8,483 nucleotides of DNA, from the NCBI GenBank assembly GCA_012798185.1, contig JAAZNS010000230.1, positions 1 through 8,483 on the forward strand, in the 5' to 3' direction. The position numbers and the translations under genes were made by a program. Below are positions 1 to 7,500 of the stretch, in pieces. The notes below the pieces were generated by a model. It had not been told where the DNA came from and ran no database searches. It saw nothing but the letters and a program-made list of their open reading frames with translations. Position 1 is the first letter of the stretch. Each line of letters starts with the position of its first letter. This stretch comes from Chloroflexota bacterium. GTDB lineage: Bacteria; Chloroflexota; Anaerolineae; Anaerolineales; UBA4823.

Positions 1-550
1 GCTCTCTGCCTTCGATGAAGTGTGGAAAAACAGCGTCGGCGCAGGCTCATCGGTCGAATGGCCGGTGGATAAAGCCGGCAATGGCGTGGGCGGCAAGGGC
101 AATCAGGGTGTAGCTGCCGCCGTACAGAACACTCCAAACTCCATTGGTTATGTCGAACTTTCTTACGCAGTATCCAATAAAATTGCTTTTGCTAAAATGG
201 TCAATAAAGCCGGTAAAACAGTTGAAGCCAACGCCGATAGCCTGGCATCTGCTATGAACGACTTTTCAGGCAGTTTTAGTGAACAGTTAACCACTAACAT
301 CGTCGACGGCGAAGGCGACAATAGCTGGCCCATCGCTGGTTACACATATATCATCCTGCACACCGAGAGTATGCCCGATTGTGTTAAAGCCGAGAAATTA
401 CTGGGGTTTCTAAAGTGGGCTCTCACCGACCCCGGTGCTGCCAAACGTGCTGCTGAGCTGGGTTACTCGGTGCTCCCAAACTCTGTTCGAGATATGGTCT
501 TAGTAAAACTAAGTGAAGTAACCTGCAATGGCAGCCCGGTTTTAAAATAA
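1..550 (+). CDS. pstS: Phosphate ABC transporter substrate-binding protein PstS, C-terminal part (5' truncated by window edge)
   Basis: The first complete codon is at base 2 and reads LSAFDEVWKNSVG, so the gene enters from upstream; the GTG at base 20 is an internal valine, not a start. PstS is the extracytoplasmic phosphate-binding subunit of the high-affinity Pst transporter. The fragment (about 183 residues) shows the conserved second half of the family: the WK...VG.G..VEWPV segment, the GGKGNQGVAAAV loop, the SIGYVE strand, a WPIAGYTYI strand, and the closing LL.FLKWAL and GYSVLPNSV elements. The residues that contact phosphate in E. coli PstS lie mostly in the missing N-terminal half, so ligand specificity cannot be checked here, nor can a signal peptide or lipobox. 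The stop is TAA at 548-550 and pstC starts 10 bases later, which with the downstream genes makes the assignment very secure. Confidence 0.96.
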   Translation, partial: LSAFDEVWKNSVGAGSSVEWPVDKAGNGVGGKGNQGVAAAVQNTPNSIGYVELSYAVSNKIAFAKMVNKAGKTVEANADSLASAMNDFSGSFSEQLTTNIVDGEGDNSWPIAGYTYIILHTESMPDCVKAEKLLGFLKWALTDPGAAKRAAELGYSVLPNSVRDMVLVKLSEVTCNGSPVLK

Positions 551-560
551 ACAATTCGTT

Positions 561-1547
561 ATGCACCGCAATCTTTCATCTTCACAGATACAGCGTCTCT
601 TTCAACATGGCGATCGCCCCTGGAATATCGGGGTGATCGCCGCTGCATTAATCGTTCCAGCATTGATGCTGGCAATCGGCTGGATGCTCTGGCGGGATTC
701 GGCAGCCGCGCGACTGGCATATGGCTGGAACTTTCTCACCCCTACCCTGAATGCTTCATGGAATCCGGTAGCCGATGAATTCCAGGCATGGCCGTTTATT
801 TACGGAACCATGTTGACATCGATTACCGCGCTAATTTTATCTTTGCCGGTCAGCCTGGGAGCAGCAATTTTCCTGGCAGAGATCAGCCCGAATTGGTTAT
901 ATCAGCCTTTAAGCTGGATGGCGGAATTACTGGCAGCCATTCCCAGCGTCATCTACGGCTTGTGGGGTATTTTTATATTTCTCCCTAAGGTGGTTACCCC
1001 TATTGGGAACGCCCTTTTTTTAATGCTTGGCAGCACGCCTTGGCTGGGTAAATTTTTCGAAGGGCCGGTCCCCGTTAGCGGTTCCAGCCGGTTGGCTGCA
1101 TCCCTAATTCTAGCGATCATGATCACACCCACTATCGCCGCAGTAACCCGGGATGTTTTTCTGGCAATTCCAATCACGCAGCGGGAAGCTTCATTGGCTT
1201 TAGGCGCCACCCACTGGGAAACCATCTGGCAAGTGCTATTCCCTTACGGGCTTTCAGGCATCCTGGGAGCGGTCATCCTGGGGTTAGGCAGAGCATTGGG
1301 CGAAACTATGGCGGTCACCATGGTGATAGGCAATAGCATCGAAGGATCGCTTTCATTGCTGCGTCCTGGTTATACCATGTCCAGTTTAATTGCCAATGAA
1401 TTTGCCGAAGCCACCGGCATATTACATTCACAAGCGCTCATCGAGATCGGCTTGATCTTGTTCATAATGACTTTAATTTTGAATATGGCTGCCCGGTATC
1501 TGGTCTGGCGTGTGGCGCGGCGCAATCCGCAGGAGGCGCGCACATGA
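561..1547 (+). CDS. pstC: Phosphate ABC transporter permease PstC
   Basis: PstC is one of the two membrane subunits forming the phosphate channel. The 328-residue protein has a short cytoplasmic N-terminus and about six hydrophobic segments, roughly residues 23-45, 80-106, 115-142, 177-196, 229-256 and 289-313. The family signature AIPSVIYGLWGIF is at 126-138, the cytoplasmic EAA loop that docks on the ATPase is at 209-226 (EASLALGATHWETIWQVL), and the PstC-typical GRALGETMA is at 243-251. Length fits the family (about 300-340). The ATG at 561 is the first in frame after the pstS stop. No clear Shine-Dalgarno sequence precedes it, so initiation may depend on coupling to pstS translation. The 3' end overlaps the start of pstA by 4 bp (ATGA at 1544-1547). 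Confidence 0.97.
   Translation: MHRNLSSSQIQRLFQHGDRPWNIGVIAAALIVPALMLAIGWMLWRDSAAARLAYGWNFLTPTLNASWNPVADEFQAWPFIYGTMLTSITALILSLPVSLGAAIFLAEISPNWLYQPLSWMAELLAAIPSVIYGLWGIFIFLPKVVTPIGNALFLMLGSTPWLGKFFEGPVPVSGSSRLAASLILAIMITPTIAAVTRDVFLAIPITQREASLALGATHWETIWQVLFPYGLSGILGAVILGLGRALGETMAVTMVIGNSIEGSLSLLRPGYTMSSLIANEFAEATGILHSQALIEIGLILFIMTLILNMAARYLVWRVARRNPQEART
1531..1536 (+). promoter_or_regulatory. Ribosome binding site of pstA inside the end of pstC
   Basis: A perfect AGGAGG lies 7 bases before the pstA ATG at 1544 and within the last codons of pstC. It supports the overlapping start and translational coupling between the two permease subunits, which are needed in equal amounts. Confidence 0.85.
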
Positions 1548-2512
1548 CTCAATTTTCCCAATCTCGCCTAGATAGCATAGATATTGCTTTCTATCATACA
1601 CGCCTTAGTTATAACCGGCGAAAAATCACTAACCAAATCATGCTCATTTTTACCGGTATATTAACCTCGCTGGCATTACTGCCTTTAGTTTGGATCATCA
1701 GCTATGTGGTGTATAAGGGCGGGCAGTATCTTTCCCTCGATTTCTTCACTCAAATGCCTAAACCCTTAGGGATGGAAGGCGGCGGCGTGTTACATGCCAT
1801 TGAAGGGACTATTATTCTGACAGTACTCGGGGGGGTCATCGCAATTCCTCCTGCCCTTCTGGCAGCAATCTACGCCGCCTACCACTCCAATACCATTTTA
1901 GGAATCGCTGTGCGCTTTGGCACCGATGTGCTCTCAGGTGTTCCGTCGATCATCGTGGGATTGTTCGTATATGCTTTGGTCGTAAAAAATCAGGGACATT
2001 ATTCCGCCCTGGCGGGAGGTATTGCCCTGGCAATCATTATTTTTCCAACGATCGTGCGCACCACCGAGGAAATGATTAAACTGACACCCCGCACCTTACG
2101 GGAAGGGTCGCTGGCATTAGGCGCCCCGGAGTGGAAAACCACATTGAGTGTAACACTGGTGGCTGCCGCGAATGGTATTGTCACCGGTATACTCTTGGGG
2201 CTGGCGCGGGCTTCCGGAGAGACCGCGCCGCTCCTCTTTACTGCCCTGGGTAACGAAAACTACGAAATAGGGAAGATTATAAGCAGCGGTGTGGCAAACC
2301 GCCAAGGATTGCTGGCTATTCTAAACCGCATCTTCGAACAGCCGGTCGATTCGCTGCCACTTACCTTATGGAAATATGCCCAGCAGCCATATCCTGAACG
2401 GATCTCTCAATCCTGGGCAGCCGCCTTGGTTTTGATGATTCTGATCCTGGTGCTCAATATCGCCACCCGTATTTGGTTGCAGAGAAGAATGTCACGCCTG
2501 CAAGGGAGATAA
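1544..2512 (+). CDS. pstA: Phosphate ABC transporter permease PstA
   Basis: PstA is the second membrane subunit and pairs with PstC. The 322-residue product has hydrophobic segments at about 31-57, 85-113, 118-147, 155-172, 201-232 and 290-311. Family motifs are GVPSIIVGLF (132-141), the EAA loop EGSLALGAPEWKTTL (187-201) and ARASGETAPLL (221-231), the last two being the cytoplasmic contact site for PstB and a PstA-specific signature. An N-terminal segment of about 28 mostly polar residues precedes the first membrane helix. The start is fixed by the AGGAGG at 1531-1536 and by the ATGA overlap with pstC. The stop TAA (2510-2512) lies 6 bases before pstB, so all three are in one transcript. Confidence 0.97.
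   Translation: MTQFSQSRLDSIDIAFYHTRLSYNRRKITNQIMLIFTGILTSLALLPLVWIISYVVYKGGQYLSLDFFTQMPKPLGMEGGGVLHAIEGTIILTVLGGVIAIPPALLAAIYAAYHSNTILGIAVRFGTDVLSGVPSIIVGLFVYALVVKNQGHYSALAGGIALAIIIFPTIVRTTEEMIKLTPRTLREGSLALGAPEWKTTLSVTLVAAANGIVTGILLGLARASGETAPLLFTALGNENYEIGKIISSGVANRQGLLAILNRIFEQPVDSLPLTLWKYAQQPYPERISQSWAAALVLMILILVLNIATRIWLQRRMSRLQGR
2502..2509 (+). promoter_or_regulatory. Ribosome binding site that fixes the long start of pstB
   Basis: AAGGGAGA sits in the last pstA codons, 9 bases before the ATG at 2519 (a second ATG in frame follows at 2525). It supports initiation at 2519 or 2525, so the unusual N-terminal extension of PstB appears to be translated. Confidence 0.7.
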
Positions 2513-2518
2513 TCAATT

Positions 2519-3472
2519 ATGGATATGTTTTTAGATACATTTCTATTGGATTTCCAAAATAGAAATTCGCATCATAATTTCCCCAGCCTTATCGATTATT
2601 CAGTCACCGAAACTGCTGAGGAGGATAAGACAAAAAAAGTCTCATTCCTTGTTCCTGCATCCCAAATCGATTCATTTACCCCATCGCCGCAAGATACGAA
2701 GTATAAAGCCTCTATACTAAATTTCTCTTTGTTTTATGGCAAATTCCAGGCACTGCGGAATATCTCAATGGATATCATGGCAAATAAAATAACCGCCATC
2801 ATCGGACCCTCCGGTTGTGGAAAATCGACTTTATTGCGCTCGCTGAACCGGATGAACGATCTGGTACCTAATATCCGCATCCAGGGGCAAATCTTGCTGG
2901 AAGGCGAGAATATCTATGCGCCAGGTGTGGATATTGTGGGAGTAAGACGGCGGGTAGGCATGGTATTCCAGCGTCCAAACCCATTCCCCAAGAGCATCTA
3001 TGATAATATTGCTTATGGACCGCGTTTATACGGGATGCGCCGCCGCGCCCTCCTGGATGAGATCGTCGAACGCAGCCTGCAGCAAGCTGCCCTCTGGGAC
3101 GAAGTAAAAGACAAGCTCCATCATTCAGGCATGGCGCTTTCCGGCGGTCAGCAGCAGCGTTTGTGCATTGCCCGCGCCCTGGCTGTTCAACCGGAAATGA
3201 TCCTGATGGATGAGCCGGCTTCTGCTTTAGACCCCGTAGCCACTCTGAAGATTGAGGAATTGATGCAATCTTTGAAATCCGAATATACCATCGTCATCGT
3301 TACTCATAACATGCAGCAAGCTGCCCGCGTTTCAGACTATACTGCCTTTATGATGATCGACAATCCGCAAAACCGCACCGGGGTGTTGGTGGAGTACGGT
3401 CCAACCGCTCAGGTGTTCACCAACCCTCAAAATAAGCAAACCGAAGATTATGTTACCGGCAGATTTGGTTAA
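2519..3472 (+). CDS. pstB: Phosphate ABC transporter ATP-binding protein PstB with N-terminal extension
   Basis: PstB is the cytoplasmic ATPase that powers PstC/PstA. The core starts near residue 62 and carries all ABC motifs: Walker A GPSGCGKST (96-104), Q-loop at Gln151 within the PstB-characteristic FQRPNPFP (150-157), signature LSGGQQQR (207-214), Walker B ILMDEP with Asp231 and Glu232, and the switch histidine His263 in VTHN. The end (YGPTAQVFTNPQNKQTEDYVTGRFG) is also typical. At 317 residues it is about 60 longer than a usual PstB (about 250-260). The extra N-terminal part is polar, with acidic and basic patches and no recognised domain; no ATG or GTG lies between codon 3 and the core, and the ribosome site upstream fits the long start. 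A TTG at codon 10 is possible but would barely shorten it. phoU follows after 17 bp. Confidence 0.97.
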   Translation: MDMFLDTFLLDFQNRNSHHNFPSLIDYSVTETAEEDKTKKVSFLVPASQIDSFTPSPQDTKYKASILNFSLFYGKFQALRNISMDIMANKITAIIGPSGCGKSTLLRSLNRMNDLVPNIRIQGQILLEGENIYAPGVDIVGVRRRVGMVFQRPNPFPKSIYDNIAYGPRLYGMRRRALLDEIVERSLQQAALWDEVKDKLHHSGMALSGGQQQRLCIARALAVQPEMILMDEPASALDPVATLKIEELMQSLKSEYTIVIVTHNMQQAARVSDYTAFMMIDNPQNRTGVLVEYGPTAQVFTNPQNKQTEDYVTGRFG

Positions 3473-3489
3473 TAGGATAGGAATCTATT

Positions 3490-4164
3490 ATGCCTCGTGA
3501 AACTTTCGAACGCGAACTTCAAGAATTGAAATACGAATTATTGATTCTGGGCAGTATCGTCGAACAAGCCGTTAGGGGAGCCGTTGAAGCGCTTAAACTT
3601 CGTGATCTGGATTCCGCCCGGCGCATCTACGCAGGCGATCAGATCATCAACGAGAAACGCTACGAGATCGAGCAAAACTGTTTGATACTGATTGCTACCC
3701 AGCAGCCCATGGCGCGCGACCTGCGCATGCTGGCAGCAATTCTTGAAGTAAATACCGAGCTAGAACGTATTGGCGATTATGCAAAAGGAATATGCAAGAT
3801 TAATTTGATGCTAGGCAGCGAGCCGCTCGTCAAACCCCTGATTGACATCCCTAAAATGGCAGACCTGGGATTGGATATGCTGCACCGGGCGTTGGGTGCG
3901 TTCATTGCCGGAGATGCCGATACCGCCCGCACCATTCCCAATGAGGACGATCAGGTGGATGAATTGTACAACCGCGTTTACAACGACTTGCTGAAGATGA
4001 TGTTTACCAATCCCGAGATCATCCCACGCGCTAATTTCCTGATCTGGGCAGCCCACAACCTGGAAAGATTAGCCGACCGGGTGACCAACATTTGCGAGCG
4101 CACTGTGTTCCTGGCAACCGGCGAAATTATCGAATTGGATATGGCAGAGGGGAAAGTAATATAA
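3490..4164 (+). CDS. phoU: Phosphate transport system regulator PhoU
   Basis: PhoU is a cytoplasmic all-helical protein that links the Pst transporter to the PhoR/PhoB-type response and prevents excessive phosphate uptake. The 224-residue protein has the two tandem three-helix repeats of the family. The metal-binding E(L)ERxxD motifs are visible in each half: ELERIGDYAKGI at 90-101 and NLERLADRVTNICERT at 190-205. The second half has LAD in place of the more usual IGD, keeping the aspartate. The start ATG at 3490 follows AGGATAGGA (3474-3482). It is the last gene of the operon and its stop lies 3 bases before the inverted repeat that brackets the tandem array. The neighbouring genes leave little doubt about the role; whether the cognate sensor kinase is encoded nearby cannot be seen here. 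Confidence 0.96.
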   Translation: MPRETFERELQELKYELLILGSIVEQAVRGAVEALKLRDLDSARRIYAGDQIINEKRYEIEQNCLILIATQQPMARDLRMLAAILEVNTELERIGDYAKGICKINLMLGSEPLVKPLIDIPKMADLGLDMLHRALGAFIAGDADTARTIPNEDDQVDELYNRVYNDLLKMMFTNPEIIPRANFLIWAAHNLERLADRVTNICERTVFLATGEIIELDMAEGKVI

Positions 4165-4196
4165 AAAGACCTGGGATTGTCCTAAAAGCAGATCGT

Positions 4197-4494
4197 TACT
4201 CTGAGCGAAGCCAGCCTGTCACTCTGAGCGAAGCGAAGAGTCTTTTACCAGTCAGCCTGTCACTCTGAGCGAAGCAAAGACTCTTTCACCAGTCAGCCTG
4301 TCACTCTGAGTGAACCATAGAGTCTTTCACCAGTCAGCCTGTCACTCTGAGCGAAGCAAAGACTTTTTCACCAGTCAGCCTGTCACTCTGAGTGAACCAT
4401 AGAGTCTTTCACCAGTCAGCCTGTCACTCTGAGTGAACCATAGAGTCTTTCACCAGTCAGCTTGTCACTCTGAGCGAAGCGAAGAGTCTTTTTA
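4197..4494. repeat. 41-bp tandem repeat array, seven full copies plus one shortened copy
   Basis: The core CACTCTGAG recurs at 4220, 4261, 4302, 4343, 4384, 4425 and 4466, exactly 41 bases apart each time. Each unit also carries CACCAGTCAGCCTGT (TACC in place of CACC in copy 1) before the next core, except that copy 7 ends in T-rich sequence. A copy with an 18-base deletion starts at 4197 (TACTCTGAGCGAAG running straight into CCAGCCTG). Three unit types occur: one with GAGCGAAGCGAAGAGTC (copies 1 and 7), one with GAGCGAAGCAAAGACT (copies 2 and 4), and one with GAGTGAACCATAGAGTC (copies 3, 5 and 6). There are no unique spacers, and 41 is not a multiple of three. No open reading frame is supported. 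From memory, similar CTGAGCGAAGCGAAGA sequences are dispersed between genes in Anaerolineae; this was not checked. Confidence 0.95.
4467..4493 (+). terminator. Weak terminator-like hairpin in the last repeat copy
   Basis: ACTCT (4467-4471) can pair with AGAGT (4483-4487) around an 11-base loop, followed by C and five T (4489-4493). The stem is short, so this is a weak candidate for ending the pst-phoU transcript. Other copies have the same stem (or a mismatched one) but shorter T runs of three to five. Confidence 0.3.
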
Positions 4495-4524
4495 TCTATA
4501 AAATTGATGTTTCTCTTCGCTTCG
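4475..4524. repeat. 12-bp perfect inverted repeat joining the array to its right flank
   Basis: CGAAGCGAAGAG (4475-4486, in copy 7) is the exact reverse complement of CTCTTCGCTTCG (4513-4524), with 26 bases between. The right arm is therefore a lone inverted fragment of the repeat core. In RNA it would form a stem of 12 bp from either strand. No T run follows either arm, so it is not a standard intrinsic terminator, though it could protect the 3' ends of both convergent transcripts. Confidence 0.75.
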
Positions 4525-4584
4525 TAAAACACACAGTATAAAACATGACAATAATCACATTTTGTACAGCCCCAGGTCTAAAGG

Positions 4585-7500
4585 TTACCGTATCACCATT
4601 GGTAAAAAGACGATAATCGCTTCGAAGGCGCCCATATCGTAGACACCCGCCCAAGGGCGGATAACCCCATCCAGGTCGATAGATAGACCATGATCAATGC
4701 ATTGATTGACTACAGGGGATTTATGGCTCAAACGGTATGCGCCACGTGCGGTAGTGAGGAAAAGCGGATCGCTGCTGATGTTTCCCGTACCGGTTAAAAC
4801 GCCATCCTGGGTATCGTTGCAAGTGGCTTCGACCAATGAAGATAAGCTGCCGCGGTCGTTATTACCCCAAACGATATTATTATGGAATTCCCCAACGGCA
4901 TTGGATCCATAAACGATTCCGGTGCCCAGATTATCGGCAATTGTGTTATGGGTTGCCAACAGCTCAGCGGTGTCCGATGGACCAGCGCCTGAATATATAT
5001 ATATGATTGCCGGATTCAGCCAGTTATCGGCGTCATTAGCTGCAATGAGCGTATTTCTCAGATCCAGCGAGCCATAGAATATCTCCACTGCGGCGCCTGT
5101 GTCTGCCGTGTTGGTCAGGATGGCTGTGTTTTCAATCTTCGAAACACTGTCGTATAAAAATAGACCGCCGCCGCCCCCTTCCACCAGGTTGCTGCTAATT
5201 TCAGAGCAATACTTGTTAGCAGGAAGATTGCCAGGGGTGCATGGATTTGTAATAGGAAACTGAGAAGAGTTCACCTTTGCAACAGGCGTGTTTGCGTAAT
5301 AACTATTGATTAACACAGATGATCCATATGCAGCGATGCCGCCGCCATTTTGCAGCGCCTGATTATTGATCACTTTTGCATTGATTAAATCCAGGGTGCT
5401 GTTATCAATAAAAATACCGCCGCCGCTGCCATTATTCGCCATATTGCCGGCTGCGCCGCCAACCATGGCACCATATAGGGCAACTTGGCTGTTTGTCGTG
5501 GCAAAAATCGCCCCGCCGCTCCCCGTAGAGGCACGATTATTGGTGAAAGCGGATATGCTGCTTCCAGCGTCGGCGTCACTAAAATAAGCAGACGCGTCAT
5601 GGGCCATGTAAATTGCGCCGCCGTTATCTTGTGCGATATTATTATGATAAGCCACTGCCCCCCTTGAATATAAGGTCGTGCCTTTATCCAGGTGAATTCC
5701 ACCGCCGTTTTGACTGGCAGTATTGTTACCAATAGTGCACGGTGCCAATTCACTGCCATCGATCAAGAGCACATTTCCGCTAGTATCGAAAATTCCACCG
5801 CCATCTATGGCTGTATTGTGGCTCACTGTTCCCAAACTATTCTGGCAGGCAATCTCGATTTCTCCGGAACTGTTATATATCCCGCCGCCATACTGGGCTG
5901 CGGTATTGAAATCAATATGCGAATCGATAAGGTTCAATGTCCCATTAGTGATGTTCACAGCGCCGCCGTTCAAGGGAGTGCTGTTGTACGCTAGAGAGGA
6001 ATCGATTACGTTAACCACTCCGTATAAGATACCGATTCCTCCACCATCGCCGGTTGTAGCTTTGTTGAAGCTAACATTGGAATTCGATTCCAATGTCAGG
6101 CGGCTTGAACCGGCACCGCCAAAAAGACGGATGCCGCCATAGGCATAAGCGGTATTAGTTAGAATGGAACTATTGGTAACCGTGATCGTTCCCCCAGCAC
6201 CATAAATATACATCCCGCCTCCCGTTCCCAGCTCATCGGTCGTGTAATTTTCAGCAACGAGGCTGCCGTTTTCAAGCTCAACAATTGCTGCCCCTTCGGT
6301 ATATATTCCGCCCCCACGGATATTTGCCCTGTTATACATGATCGAAGCCCTGTTCATAGACAATCGGCTGCCAGCTTCCACAAACACGCCGCCGCCATAG
6401 CCGGCAGCAATGTTGTACTGTACAGACGAGTCATCTTCCATAATCAGCGAAGCACCGTCGCCATCCAGATAAACACCTGCGCCATCCACAGCGTTGTTGT
6501 TGGCGGTGGAGAAAATGTAACCAATATTGGCACTATCCTTTAAGATTACCGTTGCGCCATTCATTGCAAAAATACCGCCTCCATAATCAATGGCTTGATT
6601 GGAACGAATACGGCTGTTGTCATTCAATATTAATTCTCCACCATCTATCAATACACCGCCACCGCTGCCACCAGAATAATTTCCTTCATGGTAATCACCG
6701 ATGCGGCTGGTATCATACAATAACAAATGGCTGTTTTCCATCATCACACCGCCACCCGAAGCACTGCTGCTGGTCATACAATCGATGATTTCACTGCCAT
6801 TCCGCATAACCGCTGTGCTGTCCAGGAGGCGTAAACATCCTCCGCCAGAAGAGGCAATTCCCGAGGTCAAGTCGGTGCCGTCTAAAACGATATTCGAATT
6901 TACGCCGTAAAGAATCCCGCCAAAATCAGCAATGCCATAGGTTAATATAAGATTGGTAAATGTAACGCTGACGGTACTGGTGATCGTAGCCACCCCGCCA
7001 AGAGAATTATAACCACCATCGGCATCGATAATCACGCCGCCTGAGGCTTTATTTTGGCAGTTGTTTTGTGCTGCAACAATAGTCAGGTCTTTGGAAATTT
7101 CACCGATCTGATCATTCCATGTGCCCTGGTCGATATACAAAGTATCACCCTCATTGGCGGCTGCCAGGGCTTCTGTCCAGGTTGAATATGCACACGCATC
7201 GCCGTTGATGCCGATAAAATTCCTCCCCTGAGGTGCAGAACCAGCGACTGTTTTTCCAGAAATGTCTGCCAGCCATCGCTCTCGAGATAGCGTGTCGGTT
7301 AATCCTTCTGCCAGAGTAACAGCAGATTGGAAATCACCCTGTAAATATGCTTTTTCGATCTGTTGCCATAGCAAATCTTCGGCGGTGGGATACCCGGGAG
7401 AGAAGTCTTCCCTCACCGCATCGAGGCCAGTTATATCGAGGTTGCCGGCGTTTTGACTTTGCTGAAATGCATGCTGCTGTTCAGACAGCATTGCCAAATG

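Larger units (their letters stand above)
4167..4579. repeat. Interval between convergent genes bracketed by a 9-bp inverted repeat
   Basis: AGACCTGGG at 4167-4175 is the exact reverse complement of CCCAGGTCT at 4571-4579. The two arms enclose the whole tandem array and lie 2 bases after the phoU stop codon and 5 bases from the stop codon of the convergent gene. This could mark the ends of a small inserted element of 413 bp. I see no convincing target-site duplication beyond A-rich bases. A 9-bp match somewhere in an interval this size is not very unlikely by chance, so only the placement is notable. Confidence 0.45.

Noticed and set aside
953..1225. Minus-strand frame inside pstC, and similar frames in pstA and phoU
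   Set aside because: Each lies opposite a secure, motif-bearing Pst or PhoU gene and has no own supporting signals.
4197..4494. CRISPR array
   Set aside because: The whole 41-base unit is repeated, with no variable spacers, and no cas gene is nearby.
4475..4524. Strong intrinsic terminator
   Set aside because: The 12-bp stem is perfect but neither side is followed by a T run, so only a weak candidate just upstream was listed.
4585..5300. Autotransporter barrel or LPXTG anchor at the end of the beta-helix protein
   Set aside because: The C-terminus has no amphipathic strand series ending in an aromatic residue, no LPXTG and no membrane helix with positive tail.
5366..6142. Open frames on the + strand opposite the beta-helix gene (for example 5366-5587, 5692-5994, 5723-6142)
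   Set aside because: They are antisense shadows of a Gly-rich repeated coding sequence, rich in Pro/Ala (complement of GGC/GGT codons), with no ribosome site or recognisable protein features.
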